From the NCBI RefSeq assembly GCF_039525805.1, contig NZ_BAAAHZ010000014.1: 64,000 nucleotides of DNA. The stretch is one strand, 5' to 3'. The translations under genes were made by a program, and so were the position numbers. Position 1 is the stretch's first letter. Each line of letters starts with the position of its first letter. The notes under the pieces were generated by a model, which was not told where the DNA came from, did not search any database, and saw nothing but the letters and a program-made list of their open reading frames with translations. Below, piece after piece: positions 46,272 to 54,659 of the stretch. Source of the stretch: Dietzia natronolimnaea. Its GTDB lineage: Bacteria > Actinomycetota > Actinomycetes > Mycobacteriales > Mycobacteriaceae.

Positions 46272-48293
46272 ATGTCGCGAGATGAACCCCGCGCGCGGTA
46301 CGGCCGCTACGTCGGCGGCCCCGACCCGCTCGCGCCCCCTCTCGATTTGTCCGAGGCGCTCGACGCGGTGTCCGACGGGGTGATGTCCGGATACTCGCCC
46401 GAGCAGTCGATGCGCGAGTTCCTGCGTCGGGGCGGACGAGGCCAGACCGGTCTCGACGACCTGGCCGGCAGGGTGCAGCGCCGTCGCCGTGAACTGCTCG
46501 AGCGAGCCCACCTGGGCGGGACCCTGGAGGAGGTGTCCGAGCTCCTGGACAAGGCCCTGCTGGCCGAGCGCGGGCAGCTCGCCCGGGACACACAGATGGA
46601 CCCGATGGATCGCACCCTGCGCGAGATGACGATCGAGAACCTCCCGGACTCCCCGGCCGCGGCGGTCGGCGAGCTGGCCGACTACGACTGGGCCTCCACC
46701 GATGCCCGCGAGGCCTACCGCCGGATCCAGGACCTCCTCGGGGCGGAGGCGCTCGAGTCGCGGTTCGCCGGCATGAAACAGGCCCTGGAGAACGCGACCG
46801 ACGACGACCGGGCGGCGGTGTCGGAGATGCTCGCCGACCTCACCGAGTTGCTCGACAAGCACGCTCGCGGGCAGGACACCCCCGAGGACTTCGAGCGCTT
46901 CATGGACAAGCACTCCGACTCCTTCCCGGAGCAACCCGCCGACATCGACGACCTCATCGACGTCCTGGCCAGGCGCGCGGCGGCCGCGCAACGCATGATG
47001 CGGTCGATGACGCCGGAGCAGCGGGAGGAGCTGATGGCGCTCTCGCAGCAGGCGTTCGGCTCGCCGGAACTCATGGAGCAGCTCGGGCGCCTCGACGGCC
47101 TGCTCCAGTCGCTCCGGCCCGGCGAGGACTGGGACGGCTCCGCGGACTTCTCCGGCGAGGAGGGGCTGGGGTTCTCCGAGGGCGCGGCGGCCATGGCCGA
47201 GCTCGGCGACCTGGACCGTCTCGCCGAGCAGCTGGCGCGGGGCAGTGAGGGCTCGCCCCTGTCCGAACTGGACCTCGAGGCCGTGGCCCGTCACCTCGGT
47301 GGCGAGGCCGCGGTCTCCCTGCGCACGCTGGCGCGGCTCGAGCAGTCGATGCGCGAGTCGGGGTACCTGAGCAGGCGCCCCGACGGCGACCTGAGGCTGT
47401 CCCCGGCCGCCCTGCGCAAGCTCGGCGGTTCCCTCCTGCGCGACGCCGCCCGCCGGCTCTCGGGCCGCACCGGTGCCCGCGAGACGCGCATGTCGGGTGC
47501 GGCGGGCGACCAGACGGGCGCGAGCCGCGGGTGGCAGTTCGGCGACGTCGAGTCGTGGGACGTCCCGCGGACCGTCACCAACGCCATCTCCCGCGTCGCG
47601 GCGGAGGGCGGGGACCCGGGCGGCGGGATCCGGCTGCTCCCGGACGACATCGAGGTCCGGGAGACGGAGTCGCGGACCCAGGCCGCCGTCGCGCTGTTGG
47701 TCGACACGTCGTTCTCCATGGCCATGGAGGGCCGCTGGGTCCCGATGAAGCGCACCGCCCTCGCCCTGCACCACCTGGTCAGCACGCGGTTCCGGCAGGA
47801 CACGTTGCAGCTCATCTCGTTCGGCCGCTTCGCCCAGACCCGGACGGTGGAGGAACTGCTCTCCCTCGACGCGGAGTACGAGATGGGGACGAACCTGCAC
47901 CACGCGCTGCTGCTGGCCGGACGCTTCTTCCGGAAGCACCCGTCGATGCAGCCGGTCCTGCTCATCGTCACCGACGGTGAGCCCACGGCCCACCTGTTGG
48001 GGAGCGGGGACCCGTGGTTCGGATATCCGCCCGCGCCCGAGACCATCCGGACGACCGTCGACGAACTGGACCGTGTGTCGAGACTCGGCACCCAGACAAC
48101 GTTCTTCCGGCTCGGCGACGACCCCGGGCTCGGGCGGTTCCTCGACGCGCTGGCCCGCCGGGTCGGCGGCACCGTGGTGGCCCCGGATGTCGACGACCTC
48201 GGCGCGGCCGTGGTCGGCAGGTTCCTCCACACGCGCCGCGGCCGCCCGGGCTCCGGAGATGCGTGGAGCGCGGGCGGCCGGTGGGCGGTCTGA
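46272..48293 (+). CDS. VWA domain-containing protein, partner of the AAA+ ATPase
   Basis: 673 residues, close in length to M. tuberculosis Rv0959. The N-terminal three-quarters are helical and charged, with repeats of the type E/D-L-A-E-L and no known enzyme motif. The C-terminal VWA domain has an intact metal-ion-dependent adhesion site: DTSFS in VALLVDTSFSMAMEG (about residue 480), the Thr in EMGTNLHHALLLAG and the Asp in LIVTDGEPTAH. The pairing with the preceding ATPase recalls RavA-ViaA and the BchI/BchD magnesium chelatase subunits. ATG start with GGAGG upstream. Its stop is only 6 bases from the end of the convergent methyltransferase gene. Confidence 0.85.
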   Translation: MSRDEPRARYGRYVGGPDPLAPPLDLSEALDAVSDGVMSGYSPEQSMREFLRRGGRGQTGLDDLAGRVQRRRRELLERAHLGGTLEEVSELLDKALLAERGQLARDTQMDPMDRTLREMTIENLPDSPAAAVGELADYDWASTDAREAYRRIQDLLGAEALESRFAGMKQALENATDDDRAAVSEMLADLTELLDKHARGQDTPEDFERFMDKHSDSFPEQPADIDDLIDVLARRAAAAQRMMRSMTPEQREELMALSQQAFGSPELMEQLGRLDGLLQSLRPGEDWDGSADFSGEEGLGFSEGAAAMAELGDLDRLAEQLARGSEGSPLSELDLEAVARHLGGEAAVSLRTLARLEQSMRESGYLSRRPDGDLRLSPAALRKLGGSLLRDAARRLSGRTGARETRMSGAAGDQTGASRGWQFGDVESWDVPRTVTNAISRVAAEGGDPGGGIRLLPDDIEVRETESRTQAAVALLVDTSFSMAMEGRWVPMKRTALALHHLVSTRFRQDTLQLISFGRFAQTRTVEELLSLDAEYEMGTNLHHALLLAGRFFRKHPSMQPVLLIVTDGEPTAHLLGSGDPWFGYPPAPETIRTTVDELDRVSRLGTQTTFFRLGDDPGLGRFLDALARRVGGTVVAPDVDDLGAAVVGRFLHTRRGRPGSGDAWSAGGRWAV

Positions 48294-48299
48294 CGGGTC

Positions 48300-48959
48300 C
48301 TACGGCATGGGGGCGCCGACCTCGCCGGAGTCGCGGCGCAGGACGCGCAGCGAGTCCACCGCGCGGACCTCGGTGAACTGGCCGGACTCCAGGGCGCGGC
48401 AGTAGATCTCGTACGGCGGGCGTCCACCGTCCTCGGGGTTCGGGAACACGTCGTGGATCAACAGAGCGCCGCCGACCGCGACCCACGGGGCCCACCCCTC
48501 GTAGTCGGCCTGCGCCGCCTCGGAGGAGTGGCCGCCGTCGATGAACACGAACGAGGCCGGCCTGCCCCAGACCCGGGCCACCTGGCGCGAGGTGCCCACC
48601 GCGGCCGTCACCACGTCGTCGAGCTTCGCGTCCCACATCGTGTGCCGGAACGCCACGAGGGTCTCCAGGCGGCCGGTGTGCGGGTCGACCAGCGTGGTGT
48701 CGTGGTACTCCCACCCGGGCTGGTGCTCCTCGGACCCACGGTGGTGGTCGACGGTGACGATGCTGCCGCCGGTCACCCGCGCGGCCGCGCCGAGGAAGAC
48801 GGTGGACCGGCCGCAGTAGGTGCCGATCTCGACCCCCACGCCGTCGCCCAGGTACTCGCAGGCGATCTCGTAGAGGGTGCGGCCCTCGTCCAGCGGCATG
48901 AAGCCGGGGGCGGAGAGCGCCACGTCGAGCAGCGCCTGGTCGATCTCGGGAGCGGTCAT
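48300..48959 (-). CDS. Class I SAM-dependent methyltransferase (O-methyltransferase-like)
   Basis: 219 residues. Motif I is GVEIGTYCGRSTVFL (about residues 41-55) with a strand-2 acidic residue in IVTVDHHRG. The metal- or SAM-side motif FVFIDGGHSSEAAQADYEGW resembles the Methyltransf_24 group (macrocin/cephalosporin-type O-methyltransferases). It stands alone, convergent with the VWA gene. A TAGGTT box (48966-48971) lies 6 bases before its ATG and could drive a leaderless transcript. The acceptor is unknown. Confidence 0.78.
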   Translation of the reverse strand: MTAPEIDQALLDVALSAPGFMPLDEGRTLYEIACEYLGDGVGVEIGTYCGRSTVFLGAAARVTGGSIVTVDHHRGSEEHQPGWEYHDTTLVDPHTGRLETLVAFRHTMWDAKLDDVVTAAVGTSRQVARVWGRPASFVFIDGGHSSEAAQADYEGWAPWVAVGGALLIHDVFPNPEDGGRPPYEIYCRALESGQFTEVRAVDSLRVLRRDSGEVGAPMP

Positions 48960-49002
48960 GGCATAAACCTATCGCCCGTCACCGCGCTCCCGGCCCCCGC
49001 CC

Positions 49003-49419
49003 TCAGCCCTCGCTCCCGGCGTCGGCCGCGGCCCGCCGTGCGGCCTTACGGGCTCGCGCCACGTGCGGGCCCACCACGTTGCCCAGCTTGGTGCCGTTAG
49101 GCCAGCCCGCGTAGTAGCAGAGGAACAACACGATCTCCTCCAGTTCCTCGGGTGTGAGCTCGTCGTTGCCCAGCGCGGCGCCCACCTGGATGTCGGCGAT
49201 GTCCGTGTTCCCCTGTGCGGTCAGCGCGCCCAGCAGGAGCAGGCGGCGGTCGCGGTGGCTCAGGCCCGGACGGGACCACACGCGCCCGAACAGGTGGTCC
49301 GCGGTCTCGGCGAAGTAGTCGCCGGGACCATCGGACATCTCGAAGCCGTAGACCTCGGTCATCATGGCCAACCCGCGCTCGCGCTCCGGGGACATGCCGG
49401 ACCCTGCCGTGTCGCTCAT
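49003..49419 (-). CDS. Carboxymuconolactone decarboxylase family protein
   Basis: 138 residues, CMD fold. It resembles M. tuberculosis Rv0771 and PcaC in length and layout (RPGLSHRDRRLLLLGALTAQG, ELEEIVLFLCYYAGWPNG). Real PcaC removes CO2 from 4-carboxymuconolactone; here no other protocatechuate genes are nearby, so a different or redox role is possible. It is the last gene of the leftward operon. Its ATG overlaps the stop of the dehydrogenase gene (ATGA). Confidence 0.8.
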   Translation of the reverse strand: MSDTAGSGMSPERERGLAMMTEVYGFEMSDGPGDYFAETADHLFGRVWSRPGLSHRDRRLLLLGALTAQGNTDIADIQVGAALGNDELTPEELEEIVLFLCYYAGWPNGTKLGNVVGPHVARARKAARRAAADAGSEG

Positions 49420-50480
49420 CGTGCTCCCTCGTCGTCGCCGTTGCTGTCGTTGCTGTCGTTGCTGTGGTCGTTGCCGTCGTCGTCCAGCCCGTCGCCCTCG
49501 CTGCGGTCACCCACGCCCACGCCCGCACCCGCGGTCGCGGCGCGGCGGGCGATCTCGCCCGGCCCCACGCCGAACCCGGCACCCAGGTCCCGTAGCGCGA
49601 TGGTCCCGAGCGGCAGGTCCACCTCCAACCGTTCGCCCAGGGACAACGCCAGCGAGAGGTCCTTCTCGCCGAGGCCCCGGACGTGGATGAACACGCCGTG
49701 CCAGAAGTCGTCGGGGGCGATCGGCGCGGTGGTCTCGCGCAGCATGACCGCCCCGGCACCTCCGGTGATGGCGTCGGTGTGCCGGACCACGCGACCGAGC
49801 TTGGCGATGTCGATGCCCGCGGCCTCCGCCAGCCGGGAGGCCTCGGCGGCGGCGGTGAAGGAGATGAAGTGCAGCAGGTTGCGGGCGAGCTTCATCCGGG
49901 TGCCCGCGCCCACCTCGCCGGCGTGGACCGGCATCGCGGCCCACAGGGCGAACACGGGCTTGCAGGCCTCGTAGACCTCGCGGGGTCCGCCCACCATCAC
50001 CGCGAGCTCGCCCTTCTCGGCGCCCGGTGCGCCCCCCGAGACCGGCGCGTCCACCAGGTGCACCCCGTGGGTGGCGCACGCCTGAGCGAGCTCTACGGCC
50101 GTGGAGTCGGAGATGGTGGAGTGGACCGCGACCACCGTCCCCGGCGCCGCGGTGCGCAGGATCCCGTCGGGACCCTCGACGACGTCCCGCACCTGGGCGT
50201 CGTCGAGCACCGTCACCGAGACCAGTCGTGCGGTCCGGGCCACCTCGGCGGGAGTCGCGGCGGCGGTGGCCCCCTCGGAGACGAACGGTTCGGCGGCCTC
50301 GGGACGGACGTCGCAGACCACCAGTCCGCCGGGCCACGACAGCAGCCGCCGGGCGATGGGCGCTCCCATGTTCCCCAGCCCGATGAACCCCACGGGCGCG
50401 GGGGAGTGCTCGGGTGACCCCGGACCGATGGGAGAGGCTCCCGGGTCCTGCCCCGCGCTGCCGGCCGACTGCCCGCTCAC
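49416..50480 (-). CDS. 3-hydroxyisobutyrate dehydrogenase-like NAD(P)-dependent oxidoreductase
   Basis: 354 residues. Rossmann motif VGFIGLGNMGAPIARRL (about 30-46), substrate-binding DAPVSGGAPGAEKGELAVMVGG, and the catalytic Lys in GAGTRMKLARNLLHF. It resembles M. tuberculosis Rv0770. The first 28 residues are a Gly/Pro/Ser-rich extension, and the last 25 are an Asp/Asn/Ser-rich tail encoded by 9-bp repeats (49441-49467). Both are absent from usual family members of about 290 residues. The start codon GTG at 50480 overlaps the upstream SDR stop (GTGA). Confidence 0.82.
   Translation of the reverse strand: MSGQSAGSAGQDPGASPIGPGSPEHSPAPVGFIGLGNMGAPIARRLLSWPGGLVVCDVRPEAAEPFVSEGATAAATPAEVARTARLVSVTVLDDAQVRDVVEGPDGILRTAAPGTVVAVHSTISDSTAVELAQACATHGVHLVDAPVSGGAPGAEKGELAVMVGGPREVYEACKPVFALWAAMPVHAGEVGAGTRMKLARNLLHFISFTAAAEASRLAEAAGIDIAKLGRVVRHTDAITGGAGAVMLRETTAPIAPDDFWHGVFIHVRGLGEKDLSLALSLGERLEVDLPLGTIALRDLGAGFGVGPGEIARRAATAGAGVGVGDRSEGDGLDDDGNDHSNDSNDSNGDDEGAR
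49441..49467. repeat. 9-bp tandem repeat inside the dehydrogenase 3' end
   Basis: TTGCTGTCG is repeated three times, the last copy with one change, in frame. On the minus strand it encodes Asn-Asp-Ser units in the acidic tail of the dehydrogenase. Slippage could change the copy number between strains. Confidence 0.7.
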
Positions 50481-51229
50481 GACCTGATGACCTGTCCGCC
50501 GTCGACGTTGAAGATCTGGCCGGTGATCCACGACGCCTCGTCCGACAGCAGGAACAACAGCATTCCCACCAGGTCCTGGGGCTGACCCATCCGCTTGAGG
50601 GGGAGCTTGTCGACCATGTCCTTGACGATGGACTGCGGGGTGGTGGTGCGGTTGGCCTCGGTGTCGATCGGGCCGGGCGCGATGGCGTTGATGCGGATGT
50701 TCGACCCGCCCAGCTCGGTGGCCAGCTGCTGGGTCAGGCCGTTGACGCCCACCTTGGCCAGGCCGTAGAAGCCGGAGTAGAGCCACGCGGCGGTCGAGGA
50801 CTGGTTGACGATCGCGCCACCGCCGGCCGCCGCCATCTTCTCCCAGCAGGCGCGGACCATGAGGAGCTGGCCGTTCATGTTGACCTGCATGAACTTCTGG
50901 TAGTAGTCCCACGGCACCGTGATGAGGAAGTCGAGCTTCATGCCGCCGAAGATCGCGGCGTTGTTGACCAGCATGTCCAGCCGGCCGTACTTCTCCACGG
51001 TCGCCTCGGCGCACGCGTCGGCCGAGTCCGGGTCCGAGACGTCGGTGTGCTGGAAGAAGGCCTCGCCGCCGGCGGCGACGATCTCCGCCGCTACGCGCTC
51101 GCCCTCGGTGTCCGAGACGTCGGCCACCACGACCTTCGCGCCCTCGGCGGCGAGCGCCTTGGCGTACTCCTCGCCGATTCCGCCGGCCGCGCCGGTCACG
51201 ATCACGGACTTGCCGTCAAAACGTCCCAT
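50477..51229 (-). CDS. Short-chain dehydrogenase/reductase (Rv0769-like)
   Basis: 250 residues, classical SDR. Cofactor motif TGAAGGIGEEYA, Asp in VVVADVSD (NAD-type), NNAAIFGG, catalytic Ser in NQSSTAAW and the Y-x3-K in YGLAKVGVN. C-terminal IFNVDGGQV is typical of the 250-residue class. It is the second gene of the leftward operon, 84 bases after the aldehyde dehydrogenase. The best ribosome-binding site (AAGGAAG) lies about 15 bases before the ATG, which is too far for strong initiation. Confidence 0.87.
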   Translation of the reverse strand: MGRFDGKSVIVTGAAGGIGEEYAKALAAEGAKVVVADVSDTEGERVAAEIVAAGGEAFFQHTDVSDPDSADACAEATVEKYGRLDMLVNNAAIFGGMKLDFLITVPWDYYQKFMQVNMNGQLLMVRACWEKMAAAGGGAIVNQSSTAAWLYSGFYGLAKVGVNGLTQQLATELGGSNIRINAIAPGPIDTEANRTTTPQSIVKDMVDKLPLKRMGQPQDLVGMLLFLLSDEASWITGQIFNVDGGQVIRS

Positions 51230-51313
51230 GTCTGTAGTCTCTGCTTCCTTGGTGTGGCTTGATATGGCTTGAAATGGCGTGATGCGGGTGGTGGCTCGGG
51301 TGCGGGCGGCGCG

Positions 51314-52789
51314 TCAGGCCGGGGTGGCCACGGACTTGGTCTCGAGGTACTCCTCGAAGCCCTGGCGGCCCATCTCACGGCCGATGCCCGACTGCTTGTA
51401 GCCGCCGAAGGGCACGTCGGCGCCGTACCAGACGCCGCCGTTCACCCCGAGCGTTCCGGTGCGGATGCCCGCCACGACCCTCTCGACGCGGCCGAGGTCG
51501 GCGCCCCAGACGGCGCCGGAGAGGCCGTAGGGGGAGTCGTTGGCGATCCGGACCGCGTCGTCGTCGCCGTCGTGGGGGATGACGACGAGGACGGGGCCGA
51601 AGATCTCCTCCCGGGCCACCCGCGCGGAGTTGTCGAGTCCGGAGATCAGGGTGGGCTCCACCCAGAAGCCCTTGGCCTTGTCGTCCCCGGAGGGGCGCCC
51701 GCCGCCGATCTCGATGGTGCCGCCCTCCTCGACGGCCAGTGCGATGTACCCCTCGACCCGCTCGCGCTGCAGTTCGGAGATCAGCGGACCGCACAGGGTG
51801 CCGGGGTCGGTGGGGTCGCCCGGTGCGAAGGCCGCCATGGCGCCCTTGGCCGCCTCGACGGCCTCGTCGTACCTCTCGCGGGGCACCACCAGTCGGGTGG
51901 TGAGGGCGCACCCCTGGCCGGCGTGGGTACAGGCGTTGAGGGCCGTCATGAAGCAGGCGGCGTTCAGGTCGGCGTCGTCCAGCACGACCGCGGCGGACTT
52001 GCCGCCCAGCTCGAGGAAGACCTTCTTGAGGGTCTCCGCCGCGGCCACCATGATCTTCTTGCCGGTGGCGGTGGACCCGGTGAACGAGACGAGGTCCACG
52101 CGCGGGTCGGTGGTCAGCTGGGCGCCCACCCCGTGGTCCGAGGACGAGACCACGTTGAGCACTCCCGCGGGGATGTCGGTCTCCTCGGCGGCGATCCGGG
52201 CCACGGCCGCGGCGATGAGCGGGGTGTCGGGTGCGGGCTTGAGCACCACGGTGCAGCCCGCGGCCAGCGCGGGCCCGATCTTGGCCAGGTTGATCTGGTT
52301 GGGGAAGTTCCACGGGGTGATGGCGCCGACCACGCCGATCGCCTCCCGGCGCACCGAGCGATGGGAGCGCACCCCCATCACCTCGGACTCGCCCAGCTCC
52401 TCGACCCACTGGTAGGCGTCGACGAGGTCGGCGAGCCAGCCCAGGTCGGCCACGGGGCCCTCCAGCTGGGGCCCGGTGGTGAACATGTGGGGGGCGCCCA
52501 CCTCGGCGATGGTCAGTGCGCGCAGCTCCTCGGTGTGGGACTGCAGAGCATCCCGGAGTTGCCGCAGACACGCCGCACGGAAGGCATGATCGGTGGACCA
52601 CGTGGTGGTGTCGAACGCGGTCCGGGCCGCCTCGATGGCGGCGTCCATGTCCTCGGGGCGGGCGTCGGCGGCGCGGCCGATCAGGTCCTCCGTGGCGGGG
52701 TTGAGGACGTCGAACGTGCCGCCCCCGGAGGCCGGGCGCAGCTCGCCGCCGATGAGGAGCGGGGCGTCGTAGGTGGTGCTCGTCGTCAC
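51314..52789 (-). CDS. NAD-dependent aldehyde dehydrogenase (AldA-like)
   Basis: 491 residues, ALDH superfamily. The oxyanion asparagine is in ITPWNFPNQINLAKIGPALA, the cofactor motif in VSFTGSTATGKKI, the general-base Glu in FLELGGKSAAVVL and the nucleophilic Cys in HAGQGCALTTRL. It resembles M. tuberculosis AldA (Rv0768) in order and position. It would oxidise an aldehyde, for example one produced by the neighbouring P450/dehydrogenase enzymes, to the acid before CoA activation. GTG start with GGAAGG upstream. It is the first gene of the leftward operon, divergent from tetR over a shared 74-bp control region. Confidence 0.88.
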   Translation of the reverse strand: MTTSTTYDAPLLIGGELRPASGGGTFDVLNPATEDLIGRAADARPEDMDAAIEAARTAFDTTTWSTDHAFRAACLRQLRDALQSHTEELRALTIAEVGAPHMFTTGPQLEGPVADLGWLADLVDAYQWVEELGESEVMGVRSHRSVRREAIGVVGAITPWNFPNQINLAKIGPALAAGCTVVLKPAPDTPLIAAAVARIAAEETDIPAGVLNVVSSSDHGVGAQLTTDPRVDLVSFTGSTATGKKIMVAAAETLKKVFLELGGKSAAVVLDDADLNAACFMTALNACTHAGQGCALTTRLVVPRERYDEAVEAAKGAMAAFAPGDPTDPGTLCGPLISELQRERVEGYIALAVEEGGTIEIGGGRPSGDDKAKGFWVEPTLISGLDNSARVAREEIFGPVLVVIPHDGDDDAVRIANDSPYGLSGAVWGADLGRVERVVAGIRTGTLGVNGGVWYGADVPFGGYKQSGIGREMGRQGFEEYLETKSVATPA

Positions 52790-52814
52790 GGGGGACCTTC
52801 CGTCGGGTGCGGGT

Positions 52815-52861
52815 GGACAACTGTCTAGACGATAGTCCGGCGAGTGGTGTACTGTCCAGAC
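52815..52861. promoter_or_regulatory. TetR-type operator region between aldA and tetR
   Basis: Two near-identical 11-mers, ACTGTCTAGAC (52820-52830) and ACTGTCCAGAC (52851-52861), are spaced 31 bases start to start. The first is the centre of a larger dyad: GGAC (52815-52818) and GTCC (52835-52838) flank the palindrome GTCTAGAC. A TACTGT box (52850-52855) 8 bases before the tetR ATG overlaps the second copy. Both divergent operons could thus be repressed by the TetR protein. Confidence 0.6.
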
Positions 52862-52863
52862 AC

Positions 52864-53436
52864 ATGTCCAGTGACGTTCGTTTCGAATCCACGCGAAGGC
52901 GCCTCAACGGCCAGCAGGCAGAGACCGTCGACCGCCTCACCAGCGCCGCGGTGGAGGTGTTGCGCGAGAAGGGGCCGGGCGGGCTCGCGGTCCGGGCCGT
53001 GGCCTCGAGGGCCGGCGTCGCCCCGGCCACCGCGTACACCTACTTCTCGTCCAAGGGCCACCTCATCGCCGAGGTGTTCTGGCGACGCCTGCGTGACCAC
53101 GTCACCGAGGGCGCCGGCAGCGGCACCACGGTGGACAGGGTGGTGGCGGTCCTGCGGGACGTCGCGATGTTGGTCGCGGACGAGCCCGAGCTCTCCTCTG
53201 CGGTCACCGCGGCCCTGTTGGGCGACGACCCGGAGGTGTCCCACCTGAGGATCCGGATCGGCGCGGACATCCGACGCCGCCTGACGGCCGCGCTGGGTGA
53301 CGAGGCCGACGACGAGGTGATCGACGCCCTGGAGATGGTCTACGCGGGCGCGCTCGTCCGCGCGGGCATGGGCTATGGCTCCTACTCCGACATGGCGGAC
53401 GCCATCGAGTCCGCCGCCCGACTCATCCTGAGGTGA
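52864..53436 (+). CDS. TetR family transcriptional regulator (Rv0767c-like)
   Basis: 190 residues. The N-terminal helix-turn-helix is clear: TVDRLTSAAVEVLREKGPGG, then VASRAGVAPATAYTYFSSKGHLIAEVF (split for length), with recognition helix around APATAYTYF. The C-terminal ligand domain is typical in length. Position and partners match M. tuberculosis Rv0767c. The ATG at 52864 is chosen: upstream ATG/GTG codons lie inside the operator region, and a TACTGT box 8 bases before it would make the mRNA leaderless. The P450 gene follows after 8 bases. Likely ligand: a metabolite of the P450 pathway or its CoA ester; this is an inference. Confidence 0.88.
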   Translation: MSSDVRFESTRRRLNGQQAETVDRLTSAAVEVLREKGPGGLAVRAVASRAGVAPATAYTYFSSKGHLIAEVFWRRLRDHVTEGAGSGTTVDRVVAVLRDVAMLVADEPELSSAVTAALLGDDPEVSHLRIRIGADIRRRLTAALGDEADDEVIDALEMVYAGALVRAGMGYGSYSDMADAIESAARLILR

Positions 53437-53444
53437 CCTGAGAC

Positions 53445-54659
53445 ATGACCACCGCGACTCCAGCCCCGCTCGTGTTCAGCCCGTATGACTACGCCGTACA
53501 CGAGGATCCGTACCCGTTCTACTCCCGGTTGCGGGCCGAGGCCCCCGTCTACCACAACCCGGATCTCGACTTCTGGGCGCTGAGCAAGCACGCCGACGTC
53601 CGTGAGGCCTTCCGTGCGCCCGACGTGTTCTCCAACGCGATGGGGGTCTCCCTCGACCCGGCGGCGTACGGACCGCACGCCTACAAGACGATGTCCTTCC
53701 TGGCGATGGACGACCCGAGGCACGCCCGGCTGCGCAAGCTCGTGAGCAAGGGCTTCACCTCCCGACGGGTCGACGCGCTCTCCGAGGGGATCGAACGGAT
53801 CTCGCGGCAGTACTGGGACGAGTGCCTCGACAGGTCTCGGGACGGCGGCGAGTTCGACTTCGTCCAGGACTACGCGGGCAAGCTGCCGATGGACGTCATC
53901 TCCGACCTCATGGGGGTGCCAGAGTCGGATCGCGACGAGCTCCGCCGGCTCGCGGACCTCGTCATGCACCGCGAGGAGGGCGGTCAGGACGTGCCCGAGG
54001 ACTCGATGGTCGCCGCCTTCGACCTCATCGCCTACTACCAGGGCATGGTCGCCGACCGGCGGAAGCAGCGGACCGAGGATCTCACCTCGGCGCTCATCGA
54101 CGCTGAGATCGACGGGGAGAAGCTGGACGAGGACGAGATCCTGTCCTTCCTCTTCCTCATGGTGGTGGCGGGCAACGAGACCACCACCAAGCTGCTCGCC
54201 AACGCGATGTTCTGGGGCCACGAGTACCCCGACCAGTCGCGACTGGTGATCGACGACCCGGAGCGGGTGACCGACTGGGTCGAGGAGACCCTGCGCTACG
54301 ACACCTCCAGTCAGTTGGTCCTGCGCACCACGACGCAGGAGGTCACGGTCCGCGACGTCACCATCCCGGCCGACCAGAAGGTGCTCCTGCTCATCGGCGC
54401 GGCCAACCGCGACGAGGAGGTGTTCGAGGACTCCGGGGCCTTCCTCCTGGGCCGGGACACCTCCGCGAGCCTGAGCTTCGGCCAGGGGCCGCACTTCTGC
54501 CTCGGCGCGCACCTCGCGCGACTCGAGGGGCGGATCGCGCTCGACCAGATCTCGCGGTCCGTCACGGGGTACGAGATCCTGCCCGGCGCCGAGCGCGTGC
54601 ACTCCTCCAACGTGCGTGGCTTCGCCCGCCTGCCCATGCGCGTCGAGGTCAGACGCTGA
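53445..54659 (+). CDS. Cytochrome P450, CYP123-like
   Basis: 404 residues. The I-helix motif AGNETTTK (about residue 242), the ExxR motif in EETLRYD, and the heme loop FGQGPHFCLGAHLAR (Cys ligand about 348) are intact. It carries no membrane anchor and needs a ferredoxin. It resembles M. tuberculosis CYP123 (Rv0766c) by neighbourhood and size; the number cannot be fixed without alignment. It overlaps the following SDR by one base. Its substrate is unknown. Confidence 0.82.
   Translation: MTTATPAPLVFSPYDYAVHEDPYPFYSRLRAEAPVYHNPDLDFWALSKHADVREAFRAPDVFSNAMGVSLDPAAYGPHAYKTMSFLAMDDPRHARLRKLVSKGFTSRRVDALSEGIERISRQYWDECLDRSRDGGEFDFVQDYAGKLPMDVISDLMGVPESDRDELRRLADLVMHREEGGQDVPEDSMVAAFDLIAYYQGMVADRRKQRTEDLTSALIDAEIDGEKLDEDEILSFLFLMVVAGNETTTKLLANAMFWGHEYPDQSRLVIDDPERVTDWVEETLRYDTSSQLVLRTTTQEVTVRDVTIPADQKVLLLIGAANRDEEVFEDSGAFLLGRDTSASLSFGQGPHFCLGAHLARLEGRIALDQISRSVTGYEILPGAERVHSSNVRGFARLPMRVEVRR

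Noticed and set aside
49003..49419. True protocatechuate-pathway PcaC
   Set aside because: No other beta-ketoadipate genes are nearby, and the gene belongs to the Rv0768-Rv0771-type operon. Only the fold can be supported.
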